Positions 30,509-39,897 are shown, numbered from the stretch's first letter. The stretch is 64,000 bases of DNA from Pseudomonas rubra (GCF_028656935.1 NZ_JAMDGZ010000035.1:62001-126000); one strand, 5' to 3'. Numbers and translations are program-made. Notes: generated from the letters alone by a model not told the origin.

Positions 30509-31843
30509 TCAGAACTCGTGATCAGCGGTGTCCGGTGCCAGATTGGTGATGCCCAGTTTACCTGCGGCTTGTTCGATCGCGCCGGTCTGCTTGACCAGGG
30601 AAGCGATGGCGTCACGCACGATCTGGTTGCCGGCGGTGTTGTCGGCGGCGATCAGTTGGTCGTAGTGCTCACCTTTGGCGGCGTGGTCGACGATCACCTG
30701 GATCTTGGCTTCGGTGGCTTCCAGGTCAGCCTTGAGGGTGCTGTCGGTAGCGGCGTCGACCTTGGCGACCAGCGAGGACAGGCTCGGGCCGGTCAGCTTG
30801 GTGCCGTCGGTGCGGGTGTATTCGCCCAGGTAGACGTTGCGGATGCCCTTGGCGTCGTAGAAGTGCGAGTTGTGGGTGTTGTCGCTGAAGCAGTCATGCT
30901 CGTCTTCAGGCGAGTTGGCTTCCAGGGATACCTTCATGCGCTCACCAGCCAGTTCGCCCAGCGACAGGCTGCCCATGCCGAACAGCATTTTGCGCAGGCC
31001 GTCGGCGACAGGCTCGGCTTCAAGGGTGGCGCGGTAGTTGGTTGCCACGTTTGGCGCCCAGTTGCCGACCATCTCTTCGAGGTCGCTGACCAGCAGTTGG
31101 GTCACGGCCTTGAGGTAGGCACGACGGCGCTCGTTGTGGCCGCCGGTAGCGCCCTGGCCTTCGAGGTAATCGGATGCTGGACGGGCACCGGCGCCTGGGC
31201 CGGTGCCATTGAGGTCCTGGCCCCAGAGCAGGAACTCGATCGCGTGGTAGCCGGTGGCAACGTTGGCTTCGGAACCGCCCAGCTCGTTCAGGCTGGCCAG
31301 TTTCTCCGGGGTGATGTCCTTGACGTCGATCTTGTCTTCGCCGACCTGGATTTGCGTGTTGGCGATGATGTTGGCGGTAGCGCCAGGGTTGCCCAGGGCA
31401 TGCTCGTAGCTCTTGTCGACGTAGTCGATAAGGCCTTCGTCCAGCGGCCAGGCGTTCACCTGACCTTCCCAGTCGTCGATGATGGTGTTGCCGAAGCGGA
31501 ACACTTCACTCTGCAGGTACGGCACGCGGGAGGCGATCCAGGCAGCTTTGGCAGCGTTCAGGGTCTCGGCATTGGGCTTGGCGAGGAAGGCGTCGACAGC
31601 GGTTTGCAGGGTCTTGGCGGTGCTCAGCGAGTCGCTGTAGACCGCATGGACGATATCGGCGTAATGCTTGACCACGGCCTTGGCCGCTGCCTCGTCGACA
31701 GCACCTGCGGCGGCAGGAGCGGCAGCGGAGGTGCTGGCGGCCGGCGTTTGTGGTGCGGCGGCTTTGTCCTTGCTGTCGCCGCAACCGGCGAGAGAGATGG
31801 CGATGGCCAACAGACTGGCGGTGGCCAGAGGCATACGAATCAT
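30509..31843 (-). CDS. icmP: Imelysin-family lipoprotein IcmP (insulin-cleaving metalloproteinase homologue)
   Basis: A 444-residue lipoprotein (ISLAGCGD lipobox, then an Ala/Pro linker). The conserved signature GYHAIEFLLWGQD (GxHxxE) is intact, and a later DNTHNSHFYDAKGIRNVYLG region is typical of the family. The P. aeruginosa homologue was named an insulin-cleaving metalloprotease, but structural work on imelysins favours iron binding or uptake over proteolysis. A Fur-box candidate lies 63 bases upstream. ATG at 31843 gives the cleanest signal peptide (IRMPLATASLLAIAISLAGC). It is followed by its own terminator. Confidence 0.9.
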   Translation of the reverse strand: MIRMPLATASLLAIAISLAGCGDSKDKAAAPQTPAASTSAAAPAAAGAVDEAAAKAVVKHYADIVHAVYSDSLSTAKTLQTAVDAFLAKPNAETLNAAKAAWIASRVPYLQSEVFRFGNTIIDDWEGQVNAWPLDEGLIDYVDKSYEHALGNPGATANIIANTQIQVGEDKIDVKDITPEKLASLNELGGSEANVATGYHAIEFLLWGQDLNGTGPGAGARPASDYLEGQGATGGHNERRRAYLKAVTQLLVSDLEEMVGNWAPNVATNYRATLEAEPVADGLRKMLFGMGSLSLGELAGERMKVSLEANSPEDEHDCFSDNTHNSHFYDAKGIRNVYLGEYTRTDGTKLTGPSLSSLVAKVDAATDSTLKADLEATEAKIQVIVDHAAKGEHYDQLIAADNTAGNQIVRDAIASLVKQTGAIEQAAGKLGITNLAPDTADHEF

Positions 31844-31905
31844 GGCGAATTCCTGCGTCGAGAGGTTGGACAAGCGTACCGGGGCACGCAAAACTGCAAC
31901 ATAAT

Positions 31906-31924
31906 GCGAAAGATTTGCATTTTC
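31906..31924 (-). promoter_or_regulatory. Fur-box candidate upstream of icmP
   Basis: On the minus strand GAAAATGCAAATCTTTCGC agrees with the 19-base Fur consensus at 13 positions. It sits 63-81 bases before the icmP start codon in an AT-rich stretch. Iron repression of the imelysin gene is the prediction. Confidence 0.5.
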
Positions 31925-31991
31925 TGTAAAGAGGCAGTCACGTAAATATTCAAATGCGTGTTTCTGCCTCTTCGGGCCATGCAGACAAGGG

Positions 31992-34043
31992 TTACAGGAT
32001 CGAAACCTGGTTGCGCTGCGCCTGTTTGAGGAACGCGGTCAACTCCCGGGCTGGCAGAGGTTTGCTGTAGTGGTAGCCCTGACCTTCGTGGCAACCCTGG
32101 GCAATGATGTAGGCCTCCTGTTCGGCGGTCTCCACACCTTCGGCGATGACCTGCATGCCCAGGCTCTTGCCCAACTGGATGATGGCGCGAACGATTGTGG
32201 CATCGTCGTCATCATCGAGCAGGTCCTGGACGAAGCTCTTGTCGATCTTGATCTTGTCCAGCGGCAGCGACTTCAGGTAGCTGAGCGAGGAGTAGCCGGT
32301 ACCAAAGTCATCAATGGCAATCAGCGCCCCGGAACGGCGCAGGCTCAACAGGTGCTGGGCAGCGGTACTGATGTCTTCCATCAGGCCGGTCTCGGTGACT
32401 TCCAGCTCCAGGCTGCGTGGGGGCAGGCGGTAGATCTGCAGCAGGTTGTTGACCACCCGCGGCAGTTCGTTGTGGTGCAACTGCACGGTGGACAGGTTGA
32501 CCGCCATGCGCAGTTCGCTGAAGCCCTGGTCGTGCCAGTCGCGCAATTGCCGGCAAGCCTGGTCGAGCACCCACTCGCCGATGCTGATGATGTTGCCGTT
32601 TTGCTCGGCCAGGGGGATGAACTGGTCAGGCGGCACCATGCCCAGCTCCGGATGCTGCCAGCGCAGCAGCGCCTCGACACCGACCACGCGGTGGTCGCGG
32701 TAGCTGATCTGCGGTTGATAGACCAGGAACAGCTGGTTGCGAGACAAGGCTTCGCGCAGGTCCTTTTCCAGTTCGCGACGCCGGCGCATCTCGCTGTCGA
32801 CGCTGGCGATATAGAACTGGTAGCGGTTGCGCGAGCGAGCTTTGGCCAGGGTCATGGTTTGCTCGGCCTTTTGCAGCAGTTTCTCGGTGCTGTCGCCGTC
32901 TTCGGGGAACAGGGTGATGCCGATGGTGGCGCGCAGGCGGATTTCCTGATGGTCGAGGGCAAAGGGCGCTTCGAGGTCATCGAGGATGCTCTGGGCCAGT
33001 TCGGCCGCCTCGTAGGGTTGCTCGATGTCGGCCTGGACCAGGGCGAACTGGTCGCCGCCCAGGCGCGCCAGGGCGCCGAGCCGGCCACTGTGGGCACGCA
33101 GGCGATCGGCCAGGGCCAGCAGCAACTGGTCGCCGGCCTGGTAGCTGAACTGCTCGTTGATGCCCTTGAAGTCGTCCAGACCGACGCACAATACTGCCAC
33201 CCGGCGTTGCAGGCGACCGGCATCGACGAGGATTTTGTCCAGTTGCTGTTGCAACTGCTGACGGTTCGGCAGGCCGGTGAGGAAGTCGTATTGGGCCATG
33301 CGCAACAGGCTGTTCTCGGCCTCGTGGCGCAGGTGGGTGTTGCGCTCGATGGATGCCAGCAACTGGTTGGCGGTGTTCACCCACACGCCCAGTTCGTTCT
33401 TTTCGTGGCCCTTGATCAGCGGCAACTGGTGCTGGCTGGGGCGGTCGGGGTTGATCTGGGTAAGGTGCTCAATGATCTTGGACAGCGGTTTGGTCAGCAT
33501 CCAGTGATAGACCAGGTACAGCACCAGGCCCATGGCCAGGGCGCGCAACACCCCGGAAATGAAGATGATCACCGAGCTGACCAGAAAGCCTTCGCCATAA
33601 GAGGCGGTGTCGAGGGTGATGCTCAGGTCGCCGTAATATTCACTGTAGGGGCCGCGGCCGACCAGTTGGGTGGTGAAGCTGCGCTCCTGGCCCAGAATGA
33701 GGTCGGTCAGCCAGCGACTGGACACTTCCTGCAGCGGGCGGGATTTCTCTGCGAGCATGGTTTCGTTGGGATGGCCGATGGAGGCCATGCGCACGGACTC
33801 GTCCTGGAATAGACCTTCCATGACCTGCATGCCCATTTCCTTGTCCAGGCTATATACCGCCTGGGTCGAAGGATCACGGAACATGTCGAGGATCCGCTGG
33901 GCGTCACTGGCGACGGCTTGGCGGGTCTTGTAAGCATCGAAGACGATCTGCGCACAACTGAGAACTACACCGACGATCAACGCCGAGAGCAGCACTACCC
34001 TGAGCAACTTGACCGATAAGCTGTTCTTGAGTTCCAGCTTCAA
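31992..34043 (-). CDS. bifA: Cyclic-di-GMP phosphodiesterase BifA (degenerate GGDEF + EAL)
   Basis: A 683-residue inner-membrane protein. Helices at about 12-35 and 155-180 bracket a periplasmic domain. A HAMP-like segment leads to a GGDEF domain whose active site is GGDQF (about residue 335), hence inactive as a cyclase. A full EAL domain follows with EALLRWQHP, the metal ligands in EVTETGLMED and DDFGTGYSSLSYL, and the catalytic EGVET. BifA degrades c-di-GMP, lowering biofilm and promoting motility and biofilm dispersal. The GGDQF variant is that of BifA. I choose the TTG at 34043: AAGGAA lies 6 bases upstream and the product opens KLELKNSLSVKLL; an ATG at 34076 would add 11 residues. Confidence 0.92.
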   Translation of the reverse strand: MKLELKNSLSVKLLRVVLLSALIVGVVLSCAQIVFDAYKTRQAVASDAQRILDMFRDPSTQAVYSLDKEMGMQVMEGLFQDESVRMASIGHPNETMLAEKSRPLQEVSSRWLTDLILGQERSFTTQLVGRGPYSEYYGDLSITLDTASYGEGFLVSSVIIFISGVLRALAMGLVLYLVYHWMLTKPLSKIIEHLTQINPDRPSQHQLPLIKGHEKNELGVWVNTANQLLASIERNTHLRHEAENSLLRMAQYDFLTGLPNRQQLQQQLDKILVDAGRLQRRVAVLCVGLDDFKGINEQFSYQAGDQLLLALADRLRAHSGRLGALARLGGDQFALVQADIEQPYEAAELAQSILDDLEAPFALDHQEIRLRATIGITLFPEDGDSTEKLLQKAEQTMTLAKARSRNRYQFYIASVDSEMRRRRELEKDLREALSRNQLFLVYQPQISYRDHRVVGVEALLRWQHPELGMVPPDQFIPLAEQNGNIISIGEWVLDQACRQLRDWHDQGFSELRMAVNLSTVQLHHNELPRVVNNLLQIYRLPPRSLELEVTETGLMEDISTAAQHLLSLRRSGALIAIDDFGTGYSSLSYLKSLPLDKIKIDKSFVQDLLDDDDDATIVRAIIQLGKSLGMQVIAEGVETAEQEAYIIAQGCHEGQGYHYSKPLPARELTAFLKQAQRNQVSIL

Positions 34044-34320
34044 TGGGGTTTCCTTAATCCATGCGCATGGCATCATTTTGCCATCAAACTTGGCAATCCA
34101 CTATCGGCCGTCAACAGGACTTCTCCAGCGCCATCAAGGTGCTGTGGTCCAACTCCAGGCGCAGGATGCATCCCCGCGATCACTGTATCGGTTGCCCGGC
34201 CTTGCGACTTTAATCGGTAGGAACGAGTTTCCCAACGTTTGATGTTAGCGCGCCCTGCGTTCGCGGCAAGATACCTGGCGCGGGAAATAGGATGAAAAAT
34301 GTTGCAGCGCAGTCGCCAAC
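34044..34320. other. Gap upstream of bifA
   Basis: About 280 bases between the bifA start and the sodB terminator. It must hold the bifA promoter; short open frames here have no ribosome site or family character. I see no clear operator or repeat. Confidence 0.5.
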
Positions 34321-34348
34321 AAAAAAGCCCACCGCAAGGGTGGGCTCT
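34321..34348 (-). terminator. Rho-independent terminator of sodB
   Basis: Minus strand AGCCCACC / GGTGGGCT stem with a 5-base loop followed by six T residues, 45 bases beyond the sodB stop. Confidence 0.9.
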
Positions 34349-34392
34349 TCGGGCGCTCGATACGTGCTGAAAAGTTTCGATCAGCAGCCGTC

Positions 34393-34989
34393 TCAGGCAG
34401 TGAAGGCCTTGCCTTCGAACTGCTCGGCGACGAACTTCCAGTTGACCAGGTTCCAGAACGCCTCGACGTATTTCGGACGGACGTTGCGGTAGTCGATGTA
34501 GTAGGCGTGCTCCCAGACGTCGCAGGTCAGCAGCGGGGTGTCGCCATTGGTCAGCGGGTTGCCGGCGCCGATGGTGCTGGCCAGGGCCAGGGAACCGTCA
34601 GCTTTCTTCACCAGCCAGCCCCAACCGGAACCGAAAGTGCCGACCGAGGTCTTGGTGAACTCCTCCTTGAACTTGTCGAAAGAACCGAACGCAGCAGTAA
34701 TGGCTTCAGCCAGGGCGCCGGTTGGTTGACCGCCGGCGTTTGGCGCCAGGCAGTTCCAGTAGAAAGTGTGGTTCCAGACCTGAGCGGCGTTGTTGAAGAT
34801 ACCGCCCGAGGAAGTCTTGACGATCTCTTCCAGGGTCTTGCCTTCGAACTCAGTGCCTGGCACCAGGTTGTTCAGGTTCACGACATAGGTGTTGTGGTGC
34901 TTGTCGTGGTGGTATTCCAGGGTTTCCTTGGAAATGTGCGGCTGCAGGGCGTCGTGGGCGTAAGGCAGCGGCGGCAATTCAAAAGCCAT
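34393..34989 (-). CDS. sodB: Iron superoxide dismutase SodB
   Basis: A 198-residue cytosolic Fe-SOD converting superoxide to peroxide and oxygen. Metal ligands are visible in [24 protein letters not shown] and [13 protein letters not shown]. The FeSOD-type [11 protein letters not shown] and the Gln in FNNAAQ distinguish it from Mn-SOD. ATG at 34989 has AGGAGAATCACC upstream, the kind of leader paired by the iron-responsive PrrF small RNAs in P. aeruginosa (inference). A strong terminator follows. Confidence 0.97.
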   Translation of the reverse strand: MAFELPPLPYAHDALQPHISKETLEYHHDKHHNTYVVNLNNLVPGTEFEGKTLEEIVKTSSGGIFNNAAQVWNHTFYWNCLAPNAGGQPTGALAEAITAAFGSFDKFKEEFTKTSVGTFGSGWGWLVKKADGSLALASTIGAGNPLTNGDTPLLTCDVWEHAYYIDYRNVRPKYVEAFWNLVNWKFVAEQFEGKAFTA

Positions 34990-35178
34990 GGTGATTCTCC
35001 TAATCAGGTCTGTTGCGGTGAGCGCAAGGCCGATCACGGGCGGCCGGAGTGCGTCGGCGAGTCTGTACTCTTTGCGACGCAAGGGCTCGATCATAGCACC
35101 GGGGCCAGTGCTTAACCACGCAACAAGTGTATGGGAAAGAGGTTCCAGAGCCTTTGCCGGTGGCAGACCAGCGGCGTC

Positions 35179-35778
35179 TCAGGTCATGATCAGTTGCGCC
35201 GCCACGGCAAACATCATGACCGCCACCATCAGGTCGAGCAGCCGCCAGGTGCCCGGCCGCGCCAGCCACGGGGCCAGCCACGCCGCGCCCAGAGCCAGGG
35301 TGAAGAACCACAGCAACGAGGCGCTGGCGGCGCCGGCCACATAGGCGCCAGGCACTGTCTGCTGGGCGCCCAGCGAGCCGATCAGCAGCACGGTATCGAG
35401 GTACACGTGGGGGTTGAGCAGGGTTACCGCCAGGGCGCTGAGCAACACTGCCCGGCGTGAGCGCAGGCCCTGGCCTTCGCCCTGTTGCAGGCTTTGTTTG
35501 GAGCAGGCACGCAGCAGGGCCTTGGCGCCGTACCAGAGCAGGAATACCGCGCCGCCCCAACGCGCTACCGCAAGCAGCATCGGGTTTTGTGCCAGCACGG
35601 TGGCCAGTCCGAACACGCCGGCGGCGACCAGCAGGGCATCACAGACCACGCACAGAACCGCCACCGGCAGGTGATGCTCACGACGCAGGCTTTGCGCCAG
35701 GACGAAGGCGTTTTGCGTGCCGATCGCCATGATCAGGCCGAAGGCGACCAGCAGGCCGTTCAGGTAGCTTTGCCACAT
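35179..35778 (-). CDS. argO: Amino-acid exporter, LysE/ArgO family
   Basis: A 199-residue exporter with six hydrophobic segments, opening SYLNGLLVAFGLIMAIGTQNAFVLAQSL, which is the LysE/ArgO signature. LNPHVYLDTVLLIGSLG in the middle is typical of basic amino-acid exporters. It is divergent from an argP-like regulator across 122 bases, the classical argO/argP arrangement, supporting arginine (or lysine/canavanine) export. ATG at 35778 gives MWQSYLNG; upstream extension is not protein-like. Confidence 0.9.
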   Translation of the reverse strand: MWQSYLNGLLVAFGLIMAIGTQNAFVLAQSLRREHHLPVAVLCVVCDALLVAAGVFGLATVLAQNPMLLAVARWGGAVFLLWYGAKALLRACSKQSLQQGEGQGLRSRRAVLLSALAVTLLNPHVYLDTVLLIGSLGAQQTVPGAYVAGAASASLLWFFTLALGAAWLAPWLARPGTWRLLDLMVAVMMFAVAAQLIMT

Positions 35779-35900
35779 AGGGAAGACTCCACGGACGCTC
35801 GCGGGGCGCGGGCGCAAATGCAAAAGAAGATACTGGCCATTGTGGGGATTTCATCTGTATAAGAAAAACAAATAAAGCTGATCAGGCATTAGGAAAAATA

Positions 35901-36791
35901 ATGTTCGATTACAAACTGCTTTCTGCTCTCGCGGCGGTGATCGAGCAGGCCGGTTTTGAGCGGGCCGCCCAGGTACTGGGCTTGTCGCAGTCGGCGATCT
36001 CCCAGCGCATCAAGTTGCTCGAGGCGCGGGTTGGCCAGCCAGTGCTGGTGCGCGCCAATCCGCCGAGCCCCACCGATGTCGGTCGGCGCTTGCTCAACCA
36101 TGTGCAGCAGGTGCGCCTGCTGGAGCGCGACCTGCAGAGCCAGGTGCCGGCGCTGGACGAAGAAGGCATGCCCGAGCGCCTGCGCATCGCCCTCAACGCC
36201 GACAGCCTGGCGACCTGGTGGGCAGGGGCGGTCGGTGAGTTCTGCGCCGATCAACAGGTGCTGCTGGACCTGGTGGTCGAAGACCAGGAGGTTGGCCTCA
36301 AGCGCATGCGTGCGGGTGAAGTGGCAGCGTGCCTGTGTGGCAGTGAGCGTCCGGTGGCCGGTGCTCGTAGCTTGCTGCTCGGGGCCATGCGCTACCGCGC
36401 CCTGGCCAGCCCGGCGTTCATGGCCCGCTACTTTCCAGCAGGTTTCGACGCCGCCCGCTTGTCGCGTACACCGGCGCTGGTGTACGGGCCGGATGATTTT
36501 CTCCAGCACCGGTATTTGGCGTCGCTGGGGATTGAAGATGGTTTCCTGCATCACTTGTGCCCCTCATCCGAGGGTTTCTTGCGCATGACCGAGGCGGGCC
36601 TGGGCTGGGGCCTCGTGCCGGAGCTGCAGGTGCGCGACCAGTTGGCCAGCGGACGGCTGGTAGAAATATCCGCGGATAAACCCATCGATGTGCCCTTGTA
36701 CTGGCATCATTGGCGCAACGGCGGGCAGTTGCTTGGCCAACTGACGGAACACCTGCGCCTCACGGCCGGGCAATGGCTGGTGCCCTTGTAG
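35901..36791 (+). CDS. argP: LysR-type regulator ArgP (IciA)
   Basis: A 296-residue LysR protein. The helix-turn-helix lies at about 4-60 (KLLSALAAVIEQAGFERAAQVLGLSQSAISQRIKLLEARVG). The effector domain includes NADSLATWWAGAVGEF and YGPDDFLQHRYLASLG, as in ArgP. It senses arginine and lysine and activates argO. It is divergent from that exporter, so the 122-base gap should contain its binding site; several A/T tracts are present but I cannot define the box. Confidence 0.92.
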   Translation: MFDYKLLSALAAVIEQAGFERAAQVLGLSQSAISQRIKLLEARVGQPVLVRANPPSPTDVGRRLLNHVQQVRLLERDLQSQVPALDEEGMPERLRIALNADSLATWWAGAVGEFCADQQVLLDLVVEDQEVGLKRMRAGEVAACLCGSERPVAGARSLLLGAMRYRALASPAFMARYFPAGFDAARLSRTPALVYGPDDFLQHRYLASLGIEDGFLHHLCPSSEGFLRMTEAGLGWGLVPELQVRDQLASGRLVEISADKPIDVPLYWHHWRNGGQLLGQLTEHLRLTAGQWLVPL

Positions 36792-36843
36792 GCACCGGCG
36801 GCGTCAGCAGTATCTGAAAAACCTGGTTTAGGCGGAGTGTTAC

Positions 36844-37848
36844 ATGCGAATTCTGGTCACCGGCGCGAGCGGCTTCATTGGCGGGCGCTTTGCGCGCTTT
36901 GCCCTGGAGCAGGGCTTTGACGTCCGGGTCAACGGCCGTCGCGCCGAAGGCGTCGAGCACCTGGTGCGGCGCGGCGCGCAGTTCATCCCCGGTGACCTGA
37001 ACGAACCGGACCTGGCCCGGCGCCTGTGTCAAGGCGTCGAGGCGGTGGTGCATTGTGCGGGGGCGGTGGGCAACTGGGGGCGCTACCAGGATTTCTATCA
37101 AGGCAACGTGGTGGTCACTGAAAACGTGGTCGAGGCCTGCTTGAAGGAGCATGTGCGGCGCCTGGTGCACCTGTCGTCGCCGTCGATCTATTTCAATGGC
37201 CGTTCGCAGTTGGGCATCACTGAAGACCAAGTGCCGCGGCGCTTGCACGACCATTACGGGGCCACCAAGTACCTGGCAGAACAGAAAGTCTTCGGCGCCC
37301 AGGAGTTCGGTCTTGAGGTCCTGGCCCTGCGCCCGCGTTTTGTCACCGGTGCCGGCGACGTCAGCATCTTCCCGCGCTTGCTGCAGATGCAGCGCAAGCG
37401 ACGCCTGGCGATTATCGGCAATGGCCTGAACAAGGTCGACTTCACTAGCGTACAGAACCTCAACGAAGCACTGATCAGCGCTTTGCTCGCTGACAATGCC
37501 GCGTTGGGCCAGGCTTACAACATCAGCAATGGTCAGCCGTTACCGTTGTGGGATGTAGTCAATTACGTGATGCGGCAGATGCAACTGCCACAGGTCACCC
37601 GCTATCGCTCCTACGGCCTGGCCTACAGCCTTGCCGCCTTGAACGAAGGCGCCTGCCTGCTCTGGCCGGGGCGTCCGCAACCAACACTGTCGCGCCTGGG
37701 GATGCAGGTGATGAGCAAGGACTTCACCCTCGACATCAGTCGCGCCCGGCAGTTTCTTGATTACCGCCCCGGCGTCAGCCTGTGGTCGGCGCTGGATGAG
37801 TTTTGCGGTTGGTGGAAAGCCCAGGACTTTGCATCCGGTAAGCACTGA
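36844..37848 (+). CDS. NAD(P)-dependent epimerase/dehydratase (extended SDR)
   Basis: A 334-residue extended short-chain dehydrogenase. MRILVTGASGFIGGRFARFALEQG is the GxxGxxG cofactor site. HLSSPSIYF, then HDHYGATKYLAE provides the YxxxK catalytic pair. The rest resembles sterol or nucleoside-sugar epimerases (FTSVQNLNEALISAL). The substrate is unknown; candidates are hydroxysteroid-like or sugar substrates. A single gene, 52 bases after argP, with no pathway partners beside it. Confidence 0.88.
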   Translation: MRILVTGASGFIGGRFARFALEQGFDVRVNGRRAEGVEHLVRRGAQFIPGDLNEPDLARRLCQGVEAVVHCAGAVGNWGRYQDFYQGNVVVTENVVEACLKEHVRRLVHLSSPSIYFNGRSQLGITEDQVPRRLHDHYGATKYLAEQKVFGAQEFGLEVLALRPRFVTGAGDVSIFPRLLQMQRKRRLAIIGNGLNKVDFTSVQNLNEALISALLADNAALGQAYNISNGQPLPLWDVVNYVMRQMQLPQVTRYRSYGLAYSLAALNEGACLLWPGRPQPTLSRLGMQVMSKDFTLDISRARQFLDYRPGVSLWSALDEFCGWWKAQDFASGKH

Positions 37849-37935
37849 ACTGAAGTCAGACGTTGCGGTCGATCAGTGCGCTGATCAGGCTTTATACTAC
37901 TGACCATTTGCTATCACCGTGGTTGAAGGGATCCC

Positions 37936-38778
37936 ATGCGTAACGATGCTCCAGATGATTTCGATAACGTGCCGACCTTGAGTGCCGGTAACCGTGATGA
38001 CGACGATTTCGTCCCGGTAGCGGGAGTGCGCCGTGGTGGTCCGGCGGCTGCGCATGCTCAACTCAAGGCGGCCAGCACCGGCCCCTTGTGGGCGTTGCTC
38101 GGCGCTTCGTTCATTGCCCTGGCTGGCCTTGGCTGGTGGAGTTTTCAGCAGATATCCCTGATGGAGCAGCAACTGGTTGCCACCCAGGAGAGCTTTGCCC
38201 GCATCAGTGAAGACGCGGCGGGGCGCCTGCAGGCGATCAGTGGCAAGGTTGCCGCCAGTGAGAGCAGTGTCAGCACCGACAGCGAGGCGCTGAAGTTGCA
38301 GATCAGGCAGTTGCAGACGAGTCTTAGCGAGCAGGGCAAGCAACAGCAGGGCGTGGCCGGGCAGACGGGTGATCTGGGCAAACGCCTGGAGCAGGTCCTG
38401 GCCCAGGCCAGCGAGCAACAGGCGGCCAACGCCAAGCTGCAAACGCAGTTGCAGGAGCAGTTGAAAGCGGTGAGCACTGAGCTGGCAGCGTTGAAGGCGG
38501 CGCAGGTGGATGGAGGCAAGCTTGAGGGTGAACTCAAGAGCCTCGGTGGCGATGTCGCGGTGTTGAAGAAACAGGGCAATCCGGCGGCAGCGATTCAGCG
38601 CCTGGAGCAGGACTTGATCGTGCTCAAGAGCGAGCAGGAGAACCGTCCGGCGCCAGCGGCCGGTAGTGGTGCATCGACGGTGGAGTTCGATGCGTTTCGG
38701 GGTCAGGTGACTCGCAACATCAACACCCTGCAAAGCCAGGTGCAGAACCTGCAACAGCAGATCAACGCCCGGCCTTGA
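37936..38778 (+). CDS. Single-pass membrane protein with long coiled coil
   Basis: A 280-residue protein. An acidic cytosolic N-terminus (about 1-50, DDFDNVPTLSAGNRDDDDF) precedes one membrane helix (LWALLGASFIALAGLGWWSF, about 52-72). Some 190 residues of Gln/Ala/Leu/Glu-rich heptads (LQIRQLQTSLSEQGKQQQG, QLQEQLKAVSTELAALKAA) are predicted to be periplasmic coiled coil. It ends LQSQVQNLQQQINARP. I recognise no catalytic domain. It is conserved at this locus in Pseudomonas as a hypothetical protein. The topology resembles divisome or envelope-spacer proteins, which is only an analogy. Confidence 0.82.
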   Translation: MRNDAPDDFDNVPTLSAGNRDDDDFVPVAGVRRGGPAAAHAQLKAASTGPLWALLGASFIALAGLGWWSFQQISLMEQQLVATQESFARISEDAAGRLQAISGKVAASESSVSTDSEALKLQIRQLQTSLSEQGKQQQGVAGQTGDLGKRLEQVLAQASEQQAANAKLQTQLQEQLKAVSTELAALKAAQVDGGKLEGELKSLGGDVAVLKKQGNPAAAIQRLEQDLIVLKSEQENRPAPAAGSGASTVEFDAFRGQVTRNINTLQSQVQNLQQQINARP

Positions 38779-38785
38779 GGGCCTC

Positions 38786-38836
38786 ATCGCGGGGCAAGCC
38801 CGCCCCCACCATGTGGGAGCGGGCTTGCCCCGCGAT
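38786..38836. repeat. Paired REP, perfect 18-base inverted repeat
   Basis: ATCGCGGGGCAAGCCCGC and its exact complement GCGGGCTTGCCCCGCGAT flank a 15-base centre in the convergent gap between the coiled-coil gene and xenB. It is the most perfect REP in the window and could act as a bidirectional terminator. Confidence 0.88.
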
Positions 38837-38847
38837 GCTTTCGGCAC

Positions 38848-39897
38848 TTACAGCCGCGGATAATCGATATAACCCACCGGCCCCTTGGCATAGAAGGTCT
38901 CTGGGTGCGGTTCATTCAGCGGCGCATCCGCCGCCAGCCGCGCCGGCAGGTCCGGGTTGGCAATGAACGGAATACCAAAGGCCACGGCATCAGCTTTGCC
39001 GCTGGCCAGTGACGCGTTGGCGCTGGCTTTGGTAAAGCGCTCATTGACGATGTACGGGCCGCCAAAGGCCTCTTTGATCAGCGCTCCAATGCTGTCGTCG
39101 GCTTCCTTCTCCCGTGAGCAGATAAAGGCGATGCCGCGCTTGCCCAGTTCCCGGGCGACATAGGTAAAGGTCTGGGCACGGTTGGCATCGCCCATGTCAT
39201 GGGCATCGGCCCGTGGTGCCAGGTGTACGCCGACCCGCTGTGCGCCCCAGACCTCAATCACCGCGTCGGTGACTTCCAGCAGCAGCCGTGCGCGGTTCTC
39301 CAGCGAACCACCGTACTGGTCATCGCGCTGGTTGGTGCTGCTCTGCAGGAACTGGTCGAGCAGGTAGCCGTTGGCGGCATGTACTTCAACGCCGTCGAAA
39401 CCGGCTGCCTTGGCATTCTCGGCACCGGTGCGGTAGGCCTCGACGATGTCGGCGATTTCTGCCGTTTCCAGGGCACGGGGTGTCGGGTAGTCGGCCAGTG
39501 GTCGCACCAGGCTGACGTGGCCTTTGGCCGGGATGGCGCTCGGCGCGACCGGGGTTTCACCATTGAGGTAGCTTGAGTGGGAGATACGTCCCACATGCCA
39601 CAGCTGCAGGAAAATCCGCCCGCCGGCGCCATGCACCGCTTTGGTCACGTTGGTCCAGCCGCGCACCTGATCGTTGGACCAGATACCCGGGGTGTCCGGG
39701 TAGCCGACGCCCATGGGCGTCACCGAGGTGGCCTCACTGAGGATCAGCCCGGCGCTGGCCCGTTGTACGTAGTACTCGGCCATCAGCGCGTTGGGTACCC
39801 GGCCTTCGTCGGCGCGGCAGCGGGTCAGCGGGGCCATGATGATGCGGTTCGGCAGTTCAAGGTCGCCGAGGGTGATCGGATCAAAAAGCGTCGTCAT
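38848..39897 (-). CDS. xenB: Xenobiotic reductase XenB (Old Yellow Enzyme family)
   Basis: A 349-residue FMN alkene/nitroester reductase using NADPH. LFDPITLGDLELPNRIIMAPLTRCRAD, QLWHVGRISH, GVEVHAANGYLLDQFLQ (substrate His/Asn) and NQRDDQYGGSLENRARLLLEV are OYE signatures. It is last of the pyeR-pyeM-xenB operon, 17 bases after pyeM. In P. fluorescens and P. putida XenB reduces nitroglycerin and TNT; the natural substrates are probably enones or electrophiles. Confidence 0.92.
   Translation of the reverse strand: MTTLFDPITLGDLELPNRIIMAPLTRCRADEGRVPNALMAEYYVQRASAGLILSEATSVTPMGVGYPDTPGIWSNDQVRGWTNVTKAVHGAGGRIFLQLWHVGRISHSSYLNGETPVAPSAIPAKGHVSLVRPLADYPTPRALETAEIADIVEAYRTGAENAKAAGFDGVEVHAANGYLLDQFLQSSTNQRDDQYGGSLENRARLLLEVTDAVIEVWGAQRVGVHLAPRADAHDMGDANRAQTFTYVARELGKRGIAFICSREKEADDSIGALIKEAFGGPYIVNERFTKASANASLASGKADAVAFGIPFIANPDLPARLAADAPLNEPHPETFYAKGPVGYIDYPRL

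Noticed and set aside
32070-33812. 580-codon plus-strand frame opposite bifA
   Set aside because: Complement of a clear GGDEF-EAL gene; no recognisable motif.
38786-38836. CRISPR-like or IS-end signal
   Set aside because: A single REP palindrome without regular repeat-spacer array or transposase; no CRISPR or IS found in the window.
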